Below, piece after piece: positions 52,333 through 60,149 of a DNA stretch of 64,000 nucleotides (positions are counted from its first letter, which is position 1; every line of letters starts with the position of its first letter). The stretch covers positions 112,308 through 176,307 of the forward strand of contig PLWQ01000036.1 of assembly GCA_003165595.1 (NCBI GenBank), written 5' to 3'. The stretch is from Fibrobacterota bacterium. Its GTDB lineage: Bacteria; Fibrobacterota; Chitinivibrionia; Chitinivibrionales; FEN-1185. The translations under genes and the position numbers were made by a program. Below the pieces are notes generated by a model, which saw nothing but the letters and a program-made list of their open reading frames with translations, was not told the DNA's origin and did not search any database.

Positions 52333-53019
52333 TCAATCCCCGTACAGCACCTTGAGCTGACCTAGTGTCGGATGACCAGCATAGAATTCACCCTGAGGCC
52401 CAATATACCCATTCTTGTGCTTTACAAGTCTCACAGAGGTGAATCCGCCCTTTGAATTCGGGATGCCAATCGCGATCGTGTCAGTAGATGTGGATTGTGA
52501 AGTGATAGAAGTAGTTGGCGCGGAAGACAAAGAGGACTCCTCAGGTGGTTCCTGGACTTGGGGTGCTGCAGACGCCGGCTCGGGTACAACCACATAACCG
52601 TTAGAGTAGGGGCTGAAGTAATAGCCATCGCCATAGAAATACGGGTTTCCGTCTACATAGATCGTAGTGTAATCGTCTGGAAGATAAGGAACGAAAGCGC
52701 CAATAGACCAATAGGGATAATAGGAGCCCCATCCGTAATAGCCATGATGATGATATCCTTGATGGTAACCGCCGGAATAGTGACCCCCGCCTCCACGAGA
52801 TCCGCTCCAGTTGGAAATGCTGCCGCGAGCTTCGACCTTGGGAGATCCTACTCTGGGAGCCGATACCCTGGAAGGCCTTTGAACTACGCTTGAACGAGCC
52901 TGAACATTTGTGGCTCGGGAAGTCGTGGTGGCAGCAGCATCCTTGTCGCGTGCATCAACAGCGGACAGCGTCAAAATGAGGGCACACCCGAAGACGAAGC
53001 AGCACGTCTTGTTTTTCAT
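52333..53019 (-). CDS. secreted Tyr/Gly-rich protein (DUF6515-like) with a conserved C-terminal domain
   Basis: 228 residues with a signal peptide (about 1-22). A His/Tyr/Gly-rich segment (YHQGYHHHGYYGWG) precedes a DUF6515-like motif (YVDGNPYFYGDGYYF, GYVVVPEP). A Ser/Thr-rich linker leads to the C-terminal domain shared with the protein at 41471-42409 (SKGGFTSVRL, GYIGPQGEFY, QLKVLYGD). The ATG at 53019 has GGAAGGG upstream. Likely surface or matrix protein; function unknown. Confidence 0.72.
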   Translation of the reverse strand: MKNKTCCFVFGCALILTLSAVDARDKDAAATTTSRATNVQARSSVVQRPSRVSAPRVGSPKVEARGSISNWSGSRGGGGHYSGGYHQGYHHHGYYGWGSYYPYWSIGAFVPYLPDDYTTIYVDGNPYFYGDGYYFSPYSNGYVVVPEPASAAPQVQEPPEESSLSSAPTTSITSQSTSTDTIAIGIPNSKGGFTSVRLVKHKNGYIGPQGEFYAGHPTLGQLKVLYGD

Positions 53020-53110
53020 ATAATTACCCTTCCTTCCACAATGAATATACGGTAAAAGAAGGAATAAAGTCACAAGAAAAGCCAATGCAGTTCCAACCTG
53101 TTCTATCTGC

Positions 53111-53127
53111 GGTCTCAGGTTCGAATC
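53111..53127 (+). repeat. tRNA-Lys fragment (T-arm), opposite orientation
   Basis: GGTCTCAGGTTCGAATC is identical to 17 bases of the variable/T-arm region of the tRNA-Lys at 53350-53422, but on the plus strand whereas the tRNA is on the minus strand. Confidence 0.6.
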
Positions 53128-53138
53128 AGACCGAAATA

Positions 53139-53172
53139 CAAAGAGCCCTCCTGAAAGCAGGAAGGCTCTTTG
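53139..53172 (-). terminator. relic terminator hairpin beside a tRNA 3'-end copy
   Basis: CAAAGAGCC (53139-53147) pairs with GGCTCTTTG (53164-53172), with TCCTG/CAGGA inside. It lies directly downstream (minus strand) of the tRNA 3'-end copy at 53173, as the true terminator does for the intact tRNA. Confidence 0.45.
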
Positions 53173-53190
53173 TATACACCATTCAGGATT
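53173..53190 (-). repeat. 18-base copy of the tRNA-Lys 3' end
   Basis: TATACACCATTCAGGATT is repeated exactly at 53348-53365, where it is the 3' end of the tRNA-Lys plus the first base pairs of its terminator. The copies are 175 bases apart. Such duplication arises by tandem tRNA decay or by site-specific integration at a tRNA 3' end. Confidence 0.65.
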
Positions 53191-53311
53191 GGCTCGTGTG
53201 GCGGCTAATGCGGTCTTATTCGCCTCTGCTTTGAAAGCAAAATTGCAGTCGTAGCGCAGTCGAACCTGGAATGGTCCTTCGGACCATGCAGTTTCTTGTC
53301 CAGCACGAAAT

Positions 53312-53349
53312 AAAAAAACCTCCCCTGAAAGACAGGGAAGGTTTTTTTA
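53312..53349 (-). terminator. terminator of tRNA-Lys
   Basis: On the minus strand AAAAAAACCT and AGGTTTTTTT flank CCCTG and CAGGG around a short loop, giving a GC stem followed by seven T. Starts directly after the tRNA 3' end. Confidence 0.85.
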
Positions 53350-53422
53350 TACACCATTCAGGATTCGAACCTGAGACCTACTGATTAAGAGTCAGTTGCT
53401 CTACCAGCTGAGCTAATGGTGC
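53350..53422 (-). tRNA. tRNA-Lys (anticodon CTT)
   Basis: Minus strand. Acceptor GCACCAT pairs with ATGGTG at the 3' side, D-arm AGCTCAGCTGGTAGAGCA, anticodon stem-loop ACTGA-CTCTTAA-TCAGT (anticodon CTT), T-arm CAGGTTCGAATCCTG. 73 bases with no encoded CCA. Confidence 0.92.
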
Positions 53423-53556
53423 GAAAACGGACGCGGAAGAATATACATCTTTTGGGCGGGGCAGGGCAATAGTTGCGCGCTCATGCGGGCGAACGCGTAT
53501 CAAAATCTTCCAGGGTCTAAATCCGGATAATCTGTTTCTTATCCTGAGAGTCCTGA

Positions 53557-54954
53557 TCAGAACCCGTGCATGATATCAAGCCCCGGCATCTTGGTGGCTT
53601 CGATCGCTTTTATAATCTGAAGGTTCTGGTTCTTCGAAAGGTCGACCTGGTATATCTTGTCTTTGGAGAGAAGGCTGCCCCCGGAGTCGGCGATGATGCT
53701 CAGGACGGGCTTGGTATAGTGAAGTTCGTTCGCCTGGACCACTTTTCCCACGGTGTGATCGTTGAGCTCCACCAAGCTGCCCACCGGGAACAGCGACATG
53801 TAGGCGATAAAGCACTTTACGAGATCGCTTGCCAGCAGATCCTTGCGGGACATCTTGATGATGATCTCCATAGCGCGATAGGGCATGTACGCGTTGCGGT
53901 ATTCGCGCGGCGACGATAGCGACTCGAAGACGTCCGCGATCTGAACGACTTTTGAATATTTGTGAATGAGGCGTGAATTACGCTGCTTCGGGTAGCCCTG
54001 CCCGTTTTCCCGCTCGTGCGTCTGGTAGGCGATGTACGGCGCGCTCTCCGGCAATTTAGAGACTTTTTCGAGAATGTGGAGGCCCAGCACCGAGTGCTTC
54101 TGCACCTCGTACCACTCATCTTTTGTCAATCTTCCCTTCTTGAGGCGGATCTCTTTGGGTACCAGCAGCATGCCCACGTCGTGCAGCGCCGCGCCTATGC
54201 CGATGTCGATCACCTGTTTCTCGCTGTACCCGGCCGCGGCCGCGATATTGATGGAGAGGAGGCTCACGTTGAGGGAATGATGATACAGGTATTCTTCGTC
54301 GGTCGATTTGAGGTTGATGACATTGAGGAGAATGCTGCGGTCGGCAAGCCACGTTCGGACAAAGCTTTCCACGATATTCCTTATGATCGACCCATCGACG
54401 GATTTTGAATCCGCAAGAGCGGTGAGTATGTACTTGATGTTCTGGATGGCCTCGGCGTATGTCGTCTTTACTTCAGCCTTGTACGCATCGGTCCTCTGGC
54501 CATCCGGTGTTTGAGCGGCCCTGCTCTTGAGCGGCGGGCCTACAGGCCTGTCGGGAAAAAAGCCGTCCTTGATGGTGGCATCGAATTCGCGGACCTTGTC
54601 GGACTGCAATAATTGCAGCAGTCCTTCCTGGCCTGTCTTTACTTTTGAAAGCTGAAGGGTTTCGTAGGCCCTGGGCGCCGGCGCGGTTCTCGGTTTGTTG
54701 AGGACGCTGTGCGACGGATCGTCGAAATGGAGTTCTCCAAGCTCCTCAAAATCCCTGGTGAGGATTTTGTGGATCTCCTCGTCCTCCTCCTGGAGCTTGA
54801 CATATACTTCAAAAATATTGCGCCGTTGCAGGACGTTCAGGTGCTTTTCGGTAATGGTGACGCCTCGCGACACCAGAAGCTCTCCGCCTTCCGTGTACAG
54901 ATCGGCGTGTGCAACGGCACCTGGTGACAGTGTTGACAGGTCGATTTTTTTCAT
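53557..54954 (-). CDS. HD-GYP-like phosphodiesterase, variant active site
   Basis: 465 residues. N-terminal PilZ/YcgR-unrelated segment (1-110), then an HD-GYP domain from about 165: YHHSLNVSLLSINIA, AALHDVGMLLVPKEI (HD kept, the usual GK of HDIGK replaced by GM), KHSVLGLHIL, and THERENGQGYP in place of HHExxDGxGYP, with the first His of the pair lost. C-terminal ~80 residues form a beta domain. Family function is c-di-GMP or cyclic-dinucleotide hydrolysis; the substitutions make activity uncertain. It lies next to the HDOD protein, 146 bases downstream of it. Confidence 0.83.
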   Translation of the reverse strand: MKKIDLSTLSPGAVAHADLYTEGGELLVSRGVTITEKHLNVLQRRNIFEVYVKLQEEDEEIHKILTRDFEELGELHFDDPSHSVLNKPRTAPAPRAYETLQLSKVKTGQEGLLQLLQSDKVREFDATIKDGFFPDRPVGPPLKSRAAQTPDGQRTDAYKAEVKTTYAEAIQNIKYILTALADSKSVDGSIIRNIVESFVRTWLADRSILLNVINLKSTDEEYLYHHSLNVSLLSINIAAAAGYSEKQVIDIGIGAALHDVGMLLVPKEIRLKKGRLTKDEWYEVQKHSVLGLHILEKVSKLPESAPYIAYQTHERENGQGYPKQRNSRLIHKYSKVVQIADVFESLSSPREYRNAYMPYRAMEIIIKMSRKDLLASDLVKCFIAYMSLFPVGSLVELNDHTVGKVVQANELHYTKPVLSIIADSGGSLLSKDKIYQVDLSKNQNLQIIKAIEATKMPGLDIMHGF

Positions 54955-55100
54955 GAGATCGCGACTACCGGAAACCGATATTCACCATGGTTGTTCTCCC
55001 GCAGTTTCGGCCCGCGCAGAGCAAGGCCGAAGCGGGAACGAAGTAAAAATACTATGACTCGATGGACACCCAGTACGATTTCGGGTTTCCCCAAGCAGTC

Positions 55101-57047
55101 CTATTTTCTTGCCGGATCCGGTCCGGGTTTTGCGGTCTGCGTTTGACCCTGTTTCCCGATTTCGGCGGACTTTTTCACCTCGGCCGGGGCCGCTGCCTCC
55201 GAGCCGGCGGCTCCGGGCACGGCCGGCTCGGGAAGTGCCGGCTGGCTGTCGAGGGCGTGAGCTCCCTGAACCGAGGGCGCTTCCGTCTCCGAAAGTGACA
55301 CCGTTTTCCCCAGGAACATAGTAGTCAAATGCTTATCGAGCTGCCGAAGGTCCATGCTGGTGTACGAAAAAGAGACCGTCTTGCACGCTTCGGCAGCCGC
55401 CAGGCCTTCGGCCTCCTTGGCGACGAGGGCAAGCACCGGCGCAAATGCGGGCTGTTTTCCCGCCTCGGGCGGCGTCTCGGAATACTTGACAATATGGGTA
55501 TGCTTGCCGATGTCCTCGGCCGCGGACTGGCCGCCGGCCCAGACCACCACCGCGTCGAACGCGGCGTCGTACTTGGAAAGCGGCGTCGACGCTAGAATCT
55601 GGTTGACGGCATGTCCCTCTTTGCCGAGGTAGTACAGCGGCGGCACGAACACGCTGCTGGTGAGATTTATAATACCGATGCGCTTTTTGTCGCCCGGCGC
55701 CGAGCCTTCGGCGGTCCCGCTCGCGTCGGGAACGTCCATCTTGAGGAATTCACGGTACAGGTTCATTTCCGCGTACACGTCGTCGATAAAGGATTTTGTA
55801 AATCCGGCCTGCATCTTTATAAAAGAGAAGAACGAGTTGTCCAGCGGCGTCACGTACATATCGCATTCCTTGCCGAGGATCAATGCCTTGGCGAGAAAAT
55901 TTCCCATGGCAACACATACCGCGTATTTCTTTTCGGGAGAGTCGATGGCGTCCTTGAACGACTCGATATCGTACTGCTTTACGATACCCTCCCTCACGAC
56001 CTCGGGCAGTTTCCACTTGGAAAAGAGCTCCTTGACGACATCGTTGTGGTTTATGCCGAGCAGCGCGGTTTCGCGGTCGATAAAGAGCGCGCCGCGGTTG
56101 GCGGTTTCTTCCAGAACCCGGAGCAGAAGGGTGGGAAAGAATTCGTCCAGAACGATGATCCCGAAATCGTGGAGCAGTCCCGAAAGAAACACCTCTTCGG
56201 TGTTCACCGTGCCCACGCGGCGCGCGAGCCGCTCCGCGATCACGCCGGTTGCCAGCGAATGGTACCAGAACCCCACCCTGTCGAAGCCGGCGCTCTTGTT
56301 TTCCTCTTTGAAAAGTTTCATCACCGACATGCTCATCACGAGACGCTTTGTCTCTCGGAACCCGATGCGGACGATGGCGTCCTTGATGGAGGAAATCCGC
56401 CGGTTGAGGCTCGCGAACAGCACCGAGTTGGAAAGCTTGAGAATCTGGGTGGACAGGACCGGATCGGCCTCAATGACCCGCGCCAGGTCGGCCGCCGCCG
56501 ACTTGATGCTCTCGGCAAGACTCAGCACTTTCGCAACCGTAAATGGAAAGGCCAGCAATTGCGAAACGTAGCCGGTCATGATCTCGATCTTCTTCATGGG
56601 AGGAGTTTCGGTCGCCAGCAGCAGCTCGATGTCGCGATCCTTGTCCTGCGTCACGTCGTCCTGCGTGTCAAGCTTCTTGTCGAACTGCTTGAGCAGGTTC
56701 TCGATGAGCTTGATGAGCTGCGAAAACCGGACGGGCCGTTCAAAATAGGACGTGAAGCCGATTTTGAGTATGCCGTTTTTTTCGACCGTGTCTATCGCGT
56801 CTCCATACCCGATCATGGGGATTCGCTTGCCTTTCTTGTGGCTCTTGATGAGGCTGGCGAAATGGAGCTGCTGCATGTGCGGCCGGGGCATTTCCATGAG
56901 GATGATGTCCGGCATGAACTGCAGGGTCTTGATGTAATTCTGGTATTCCGCCTTTGACAAGAGGACCTTTATGCCGCGCTGCTCGAACGCCATTTTGAGG
57001 ATTTGCGTTTCGCGCTCGTTCTGGGATACCAGCATCAAGGAGACCAT
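55101..57047 (-). CDS. receiver-like plus HDOD-domain signalling protein
   Basis: 648 residues. Residues ~1-120 are a receiver-like fold (LMLVSQNERETQILKMAFEQ, DIILMEMPRP, Lys/Arg-poor end), in which the phospho-accepting Asp position is Glu (LMEMP). Residues ~155-370 are HDOD (EIMTGYVSQLLAFPFTVAKV, VIEADPVLSTQILKLSNS, SSIKDAIVRIGFRETKRLV, SGLLHDFGIIVLDEFF). The last ~150 residues are variable and Pro/Ala-rich. HDOD proteins act in signalling and motility without known catalysis. First gene of a likely unit with the HD-GYP gene. Confidence 0.85.
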   Translation of the reverse strand: MVSLMLVSQNERETQILKMAFEQRGIKVLLSKAEYQNYIKTLQFMPDIILMEMPRPHMQQLHFASLIKSHKKGKRIPMIGYGDAIDTVEKNGILKIGFTSYFERPVRFSQLIKLIENLLKQFDKKLDTQDDVTQDKDRDIELLLATETPPMKKIEIMTGYVSQLLAFPFTVAKVLSLAESIKSAAADLARVIEADPVLSTQILKLSNSVLFASLNRRISSIKDAIVRIGFRETKRLVMSMSVMKLFKEENKSAGFDRVGFWYHSLATGVIAERLARRVGTVNTEEVFLSGLLHDFGIIVLDEFFPTLLLRVLEETANRGALFIDRETALLGINHNDVVKELFSKWKLPEVVREGIVKQYDIESFKDAIDSPEKKYAVCVAMGNFLAKALILGKECDMYVTPLDNSFFSFIKMQAGFTKSFIDDVYAEMNLYREFLKMDVPDASGTAEGSAPGDKKRIGIINLTSSVFVPPLYYLGKEGHAVNQILASTPLSKYDAAFDAVVVWAGGQSAAEDIGKHTHIVKYSETPPEAGKQPAFAPVLALVAKEAEGLAAAEACKTVSFSYTSMDLRQLDKHLTTMFLGKTVSLSETEAPSVQGAHALDSQPALPEPAVPGAAGSEAAAPAEVKKSAEIGKQGQTQTAKPGPDPARK

Positions 57048-57184
57048 GGCGGCCTGGCGCTTTCTCGGAGGAACAATGAAGAATCACCGGAAACGGACTG
57101 GATTTTTAGCCTATCTATTATATCAAGGGTGAGTGGATTATTCAACAAGGAAGATGGGTTTTAATACGGCTCGGTTCGACAGGC

Positions 57185-58252
57185 TTATCGTGACGAGCTG
57201 ATAAAAGCGGCGTAGCCGAGGGTAATTTCCAGCCCCTTGGACGTGCGCTGCGAGGATATACTGCGCCACACATCAAGCCGCATTCTGCCCATGCGCATGG
57301 ACCCGACGGGCAGCAGATACGACGCCTTTCGCCCGTCAAACACAAACCGCGGCAGCACGGGGCCGGACACGAGCATGGTATGCAGGGCGGCAACATATTT
57401 GAGGATTGAATCGTTGTCGGTTGTTGCGGCGACCGGAGCGTTGAGCGCCGCGCTCAGCGCCGACGCAAGGTCGCCGGCGTTCTGGGCGCGGGTCGACTTC
57501 GCCACGCTGTCGACAACCCGGGCAATCCATTGCTGCTCTTCGGCCGCCCGGGGAAACACGGGGGCATACACGGCGCCCAGATCGTTGGGGTTGAACGAAC
57601 GGCTCACGAGGATCGGGAGAAGCTCAAAGCGGCTGTCGAATGCGTCTATGGGTTCGACGTCCGAAACGGCAACGTTGAGATAGCGCCTGCCGGAGGTTAC
57701 CGAGGTGAATTTGACGCGGATCTGGGCGGTGGTAAACGCGGTGTCGGAGTCGAACCAGAGCACGCATTGGCGCATGTTGACGCCCGAGTAAACAAGGCCG
57801 TCGTTGCCCCATTCCCAGCCCACGCTCCGGTCCACGGCATCCTTTTCGTCAAGTTTCACGCGGACGCCGGTAGGGATCCCGAACTCGGCAAGGCTCTGGT
57901 AGTCGGCGCGGCAGCCGAGCCCGAAAATTATCCCGCGGAAGCGCTTTTGTTCCTGAAAGGAAATGTCGAACCACCGGCCCGCGAGACTGTCGGCCTCGCC
58001 TTCTATCCAGCAGGTGGTCGAATCGTTGTCGAACAGGTTTGCTAGTGAGAAAACCCGCGGCCCCTGGAGGCAGGACGAAGCCCGAACGGTAACTCTTGCG
58101 CCCCGGACCATAACCGTTTCGACCTGCATATGAGCAAGGGCAAAGGCCGCGCAGAGTGCGCCGGCTGCTGCCGCAAAGAGCAGGCTGGCCGCAATTATGC
58201 GGGCCGCCCGTGGGGATCTAAACCGAAATGGCGATGGACAATCATGTGGCAT
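57185..58252 (-). CDS. secreted protein with NADase-type glycan-binding domain
   Basis: 355 residues with an N-terminal membrane/signal helix (SLLFAAAAGALCAAFALA). Residues ~55-205 form an F5/8-type sandwich with LFDNDSTTCWIEGEADSLAGRW, FGLGCRADYQSL and GRRYLNVAVSDVEP, the pattern of the NADase-type glycan-binding domain. The C-terminal ~130 residues are unassigned. Likely binds surface or environmental glycans; catalysis is not evident. Confidence 0.7.
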   Translation of the reverse strand: MPHDCPSPFRFRSPRAARIIAASLLFAAAAGALCAAFALAHMQVETVMVRGARVTVRASSCLQGPRVFSLANLFDNDSTTCWIEGEADSLAGRWFDISFQEQKRFRGIIFGLGCRADYQSLAEFGIPTGVRVKLDEKDAVDRSVGWEWGNDGLVYSGVNMRQCVLWFDSDTAFTTAQIRVKFTSVTSGRRYLNVAVSDVEPIDAFDSRFELLPILVSRSFNPNDLGAVYAPVFPRAAEEQQWIARVVDSVAKSTRAQNAGDLASALSAALNAPVAATTDNDSILKYVAALHTMLVSGPVLPRFVFDGRKASYLLPVGSMRMGRMRLDVWRSISSQRTSKGLEITLGYAAFISSSR

Positions 58253-58323
58253 GAGACACCGTTACCTATAAAATAGCATTTACCCAGAGGAGCGGCGCTA
58301 TTCGAAGAAGGAAGGCCGACGGG

Positions 58324-59874
58324 CTAGGATTTTCCTGCAATCTTCCTGCGGTAAACGTCCAGAAGAATCAATATTCCCGCAGCAACGAGGTAGATCAGCG
58401 CAAAGTCGCCGGCGGCGCCGGGCCGCAGGTTGTTTATAACGCCTGCCTGCGGCACGAGCTGGTACGCGTGCATCAGGCCGAAATACGACAGCGCCGAGCC
58501 GGCCAGCATCCAGCCCGCCGCCTTGACAAACTGCCGCTCTACCACGAACACCATCATGGACGCGAGCACCATGCTGGTGAGCATGAAGCCCTGGCTCAGG
58601 GAGATAATGCCGTAAATAAAGAGGTCACTGCCGAATTTCGGGGCAACGTCAAAAAGTCCCGTCCCGGCTTTTGCCAGCGCCGTGTTGATAAGCAGTAATG
58701 CCCACGAGGCAAGGGCCGGTACCAGGCCGAGCGCGACGGCGAGGGCGTGTTTCCTTGGTACCTCCGCGAATGCTTGGGCGGTGATGATGATGCCGATCCA
58801 CAAGAGGATGCCGATCATCGCCTCCATGGGAACCACCTTGAGGACCAGGGTGACGCCGCCGATGAGACACAGGACGGTGATGACCGCGCCGTTCAATATC
58901 GAGTAACCCCAGCGCGCGCCCATGGCTTTCCATCCGGGATGGCCGATGTAAATGGTGGTGGGGAACGGGCTGCCAAGGCACGCCGCAACCGCCGACCCGA
59001 GCGCGTTTACAAGAAGCGACGACCTGGTGTTGTAGGTGTCGCCGGCGGCCTCCGCGCTTTCGAGGTTCTGCAGCGAGCCCACCACGTTGAACAGGGCCAT
59101 GGGAAAAATCACGGAGAAATATTTCCAGCCTTGGCCGTCCCGCAGGAAGACCAGCATGTCGCCGAACGCGGTATGCGGATAATACAGCCGGAAGTGGTAA
59201 GGATCGGCGAGCGGGTGAAAGTACCCAAGGCCGCACCATTTGAGGACCCAGGCGATTATCGCTCCAACGACGACCGCGACGAACCCGCCGGGAAGCCCCA
59301 GGGGCAGCTTGAGGCGGCTCCCATAGGTAAAGAGGATGAGCAGCATGGGAAGCAGGGCGAGGACGGGTGTGGCGAATATCTGAAAAACGAACCCCATGGA
59401 AATAAACGTGATCGCGATGCCGGCCAATGTTGATAAAAGCGCAGCACGCGGGGTGTGCTTTCGCACCCAGTCGCCCACAAAGGCGCCGATAGCCTCCAGA
59501 ACCGCGCTTGCCAGGCAGGCAAACAGCCCTGCCCGCCAGGCGAGCGATGCGTCTTTGGTGGCAAGGTAAATGGGCATGATAATAAGGAAAACATAGGCGA
59601 TGAGGCTCACCGTGTTGATGCCGTAGGGAAGCGCGGTAACGTCGTCGCGCCTGGTTCGCATCGCCAGCTTGCGGGCTTGCCAGGCGTAGAAGATATTGCC
59701 GAACAAAATGGAGAGCGCTGCGCCCGGCATTATTTTGCCGTAGACCAACGCGCCCGGCATGCCGCAAAACCGGGTGCAGAAAACTGCAATGAGCATCAGT
59801 TGAAGCAGGTTGTCCACGAACAGGCCAAAGAATCCGTCGATGTCGCCTCGGCAGAACCATCGTGCATTCATCAT
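58324..59874 (-). CDS. NCS2-family permease (AzgA-like xanthine/uracil/adenine type)
   Basis: 516 residues with about 13 hydrophobic helices. Family features: N-terminal GFFGLFVDNLLQLMLIAVFC, TALPYGINTVSLIAYVF, FNVVGSLQNLESAEAAG (the substrate-binding helix region), SPFPTTIYIGHPGWKAMGARWGY and LLWIGIIITAQAF. GAGGAG precedes the ATG. Imports a nucleobase or related compound; exact substrate not determined. Stands alone. Confidence 0.85.
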   Translation of the reverse strand: MMNARWFCRGDIDGFFGLFVDNLLQLMLIAVFCTRFCGMPGALVYGKIMPGAALSILFGNIFYAWQARKLAMRTRRDDVTALPYGINTVSLIAYVFLIIMPIYLATKDASLAWRAGLFACLASAVLEAIGAFVGDWVRKHTPRAALLSTLAGIAITFISMGFVFQIFATPVLALLPMLLILFTYGSRLKLPLGLPGGFVAVVVGAIIAWVLKWCGLGYFHPLADPYHFRLYYPHTAFGDMLVFLRDGQGWKYFSVIFPMALFNVVGSLQNLESAEAAGDTYNTRSSLLVNALGSAVAACLGSPFPTTIYIGHPGWKAMGARWGYSILNGAVITVLCLIGGVTLVLKVVPMEAMIGILLWIGIIITAQAFAEVPRKHALAVALGLVPALASWALLLINTALAKAGTGLFDVAPKFGSDLFIYGIISLSQGFMLTSMVLASMMVFVVERQFVKAAGWMLAGSALSYFGLMHAYQLVPQAGVINNLRPGAAGDFALIYLVAAGILILLDVYRRKIAGKS

Positions 59875-60133
59875 GGCGTCTCCTCATTTTCGTGGGGCTT
59901 TTGCATTGATAATATGAATCCGTCCGCCGCCTCAAAGCAAATTTCCCCTTGCCAGGCTCGGCGGGCGATCGGTCATTTCTTTCTTGATTTTGCAATCACG
60001 AGGGCCTTTCAGAAAGCGGTGGAAACCGCGTTGGATTCCGCGCTTGGGAAATAGCCGGGCGGGTCGCGATGCCCATGAGCACATAGTATTTTGCAATGGC
60101 CGAAACTGTCGATTAAAAACAAATACGTTTTCC

Positions 60134-60149
60134 GGAGGAGGTTCTTATC
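60134..60149 (+). promoter_or_regulatory. strong ribosome site followed by an ATC start
   Basis: GGAGGAG (60134-60140), six bases, then ATC AAG CAG in the frame of a signal peptide. No ATG, GTG or TTG lies between this site and residue 15 of the protein, and stopping the frame at the later GTG would delete most of the signal peptide. Confidence 0.65.

Noticed and set aside
55611..56957. 448-codon open frame on the plus strand
   Set aside because: It is the antisense of the HDOD gene; composition is Arg/His/Val-rich, it has no family motif, and the minus-strand frame has clear domains.
58649..59995. 448-codon open frame on the minus strand
   Set aside because: Overlaps the NCS2 permease in another frame; the permease frame has all family helices, the other is Arg/His-rich.
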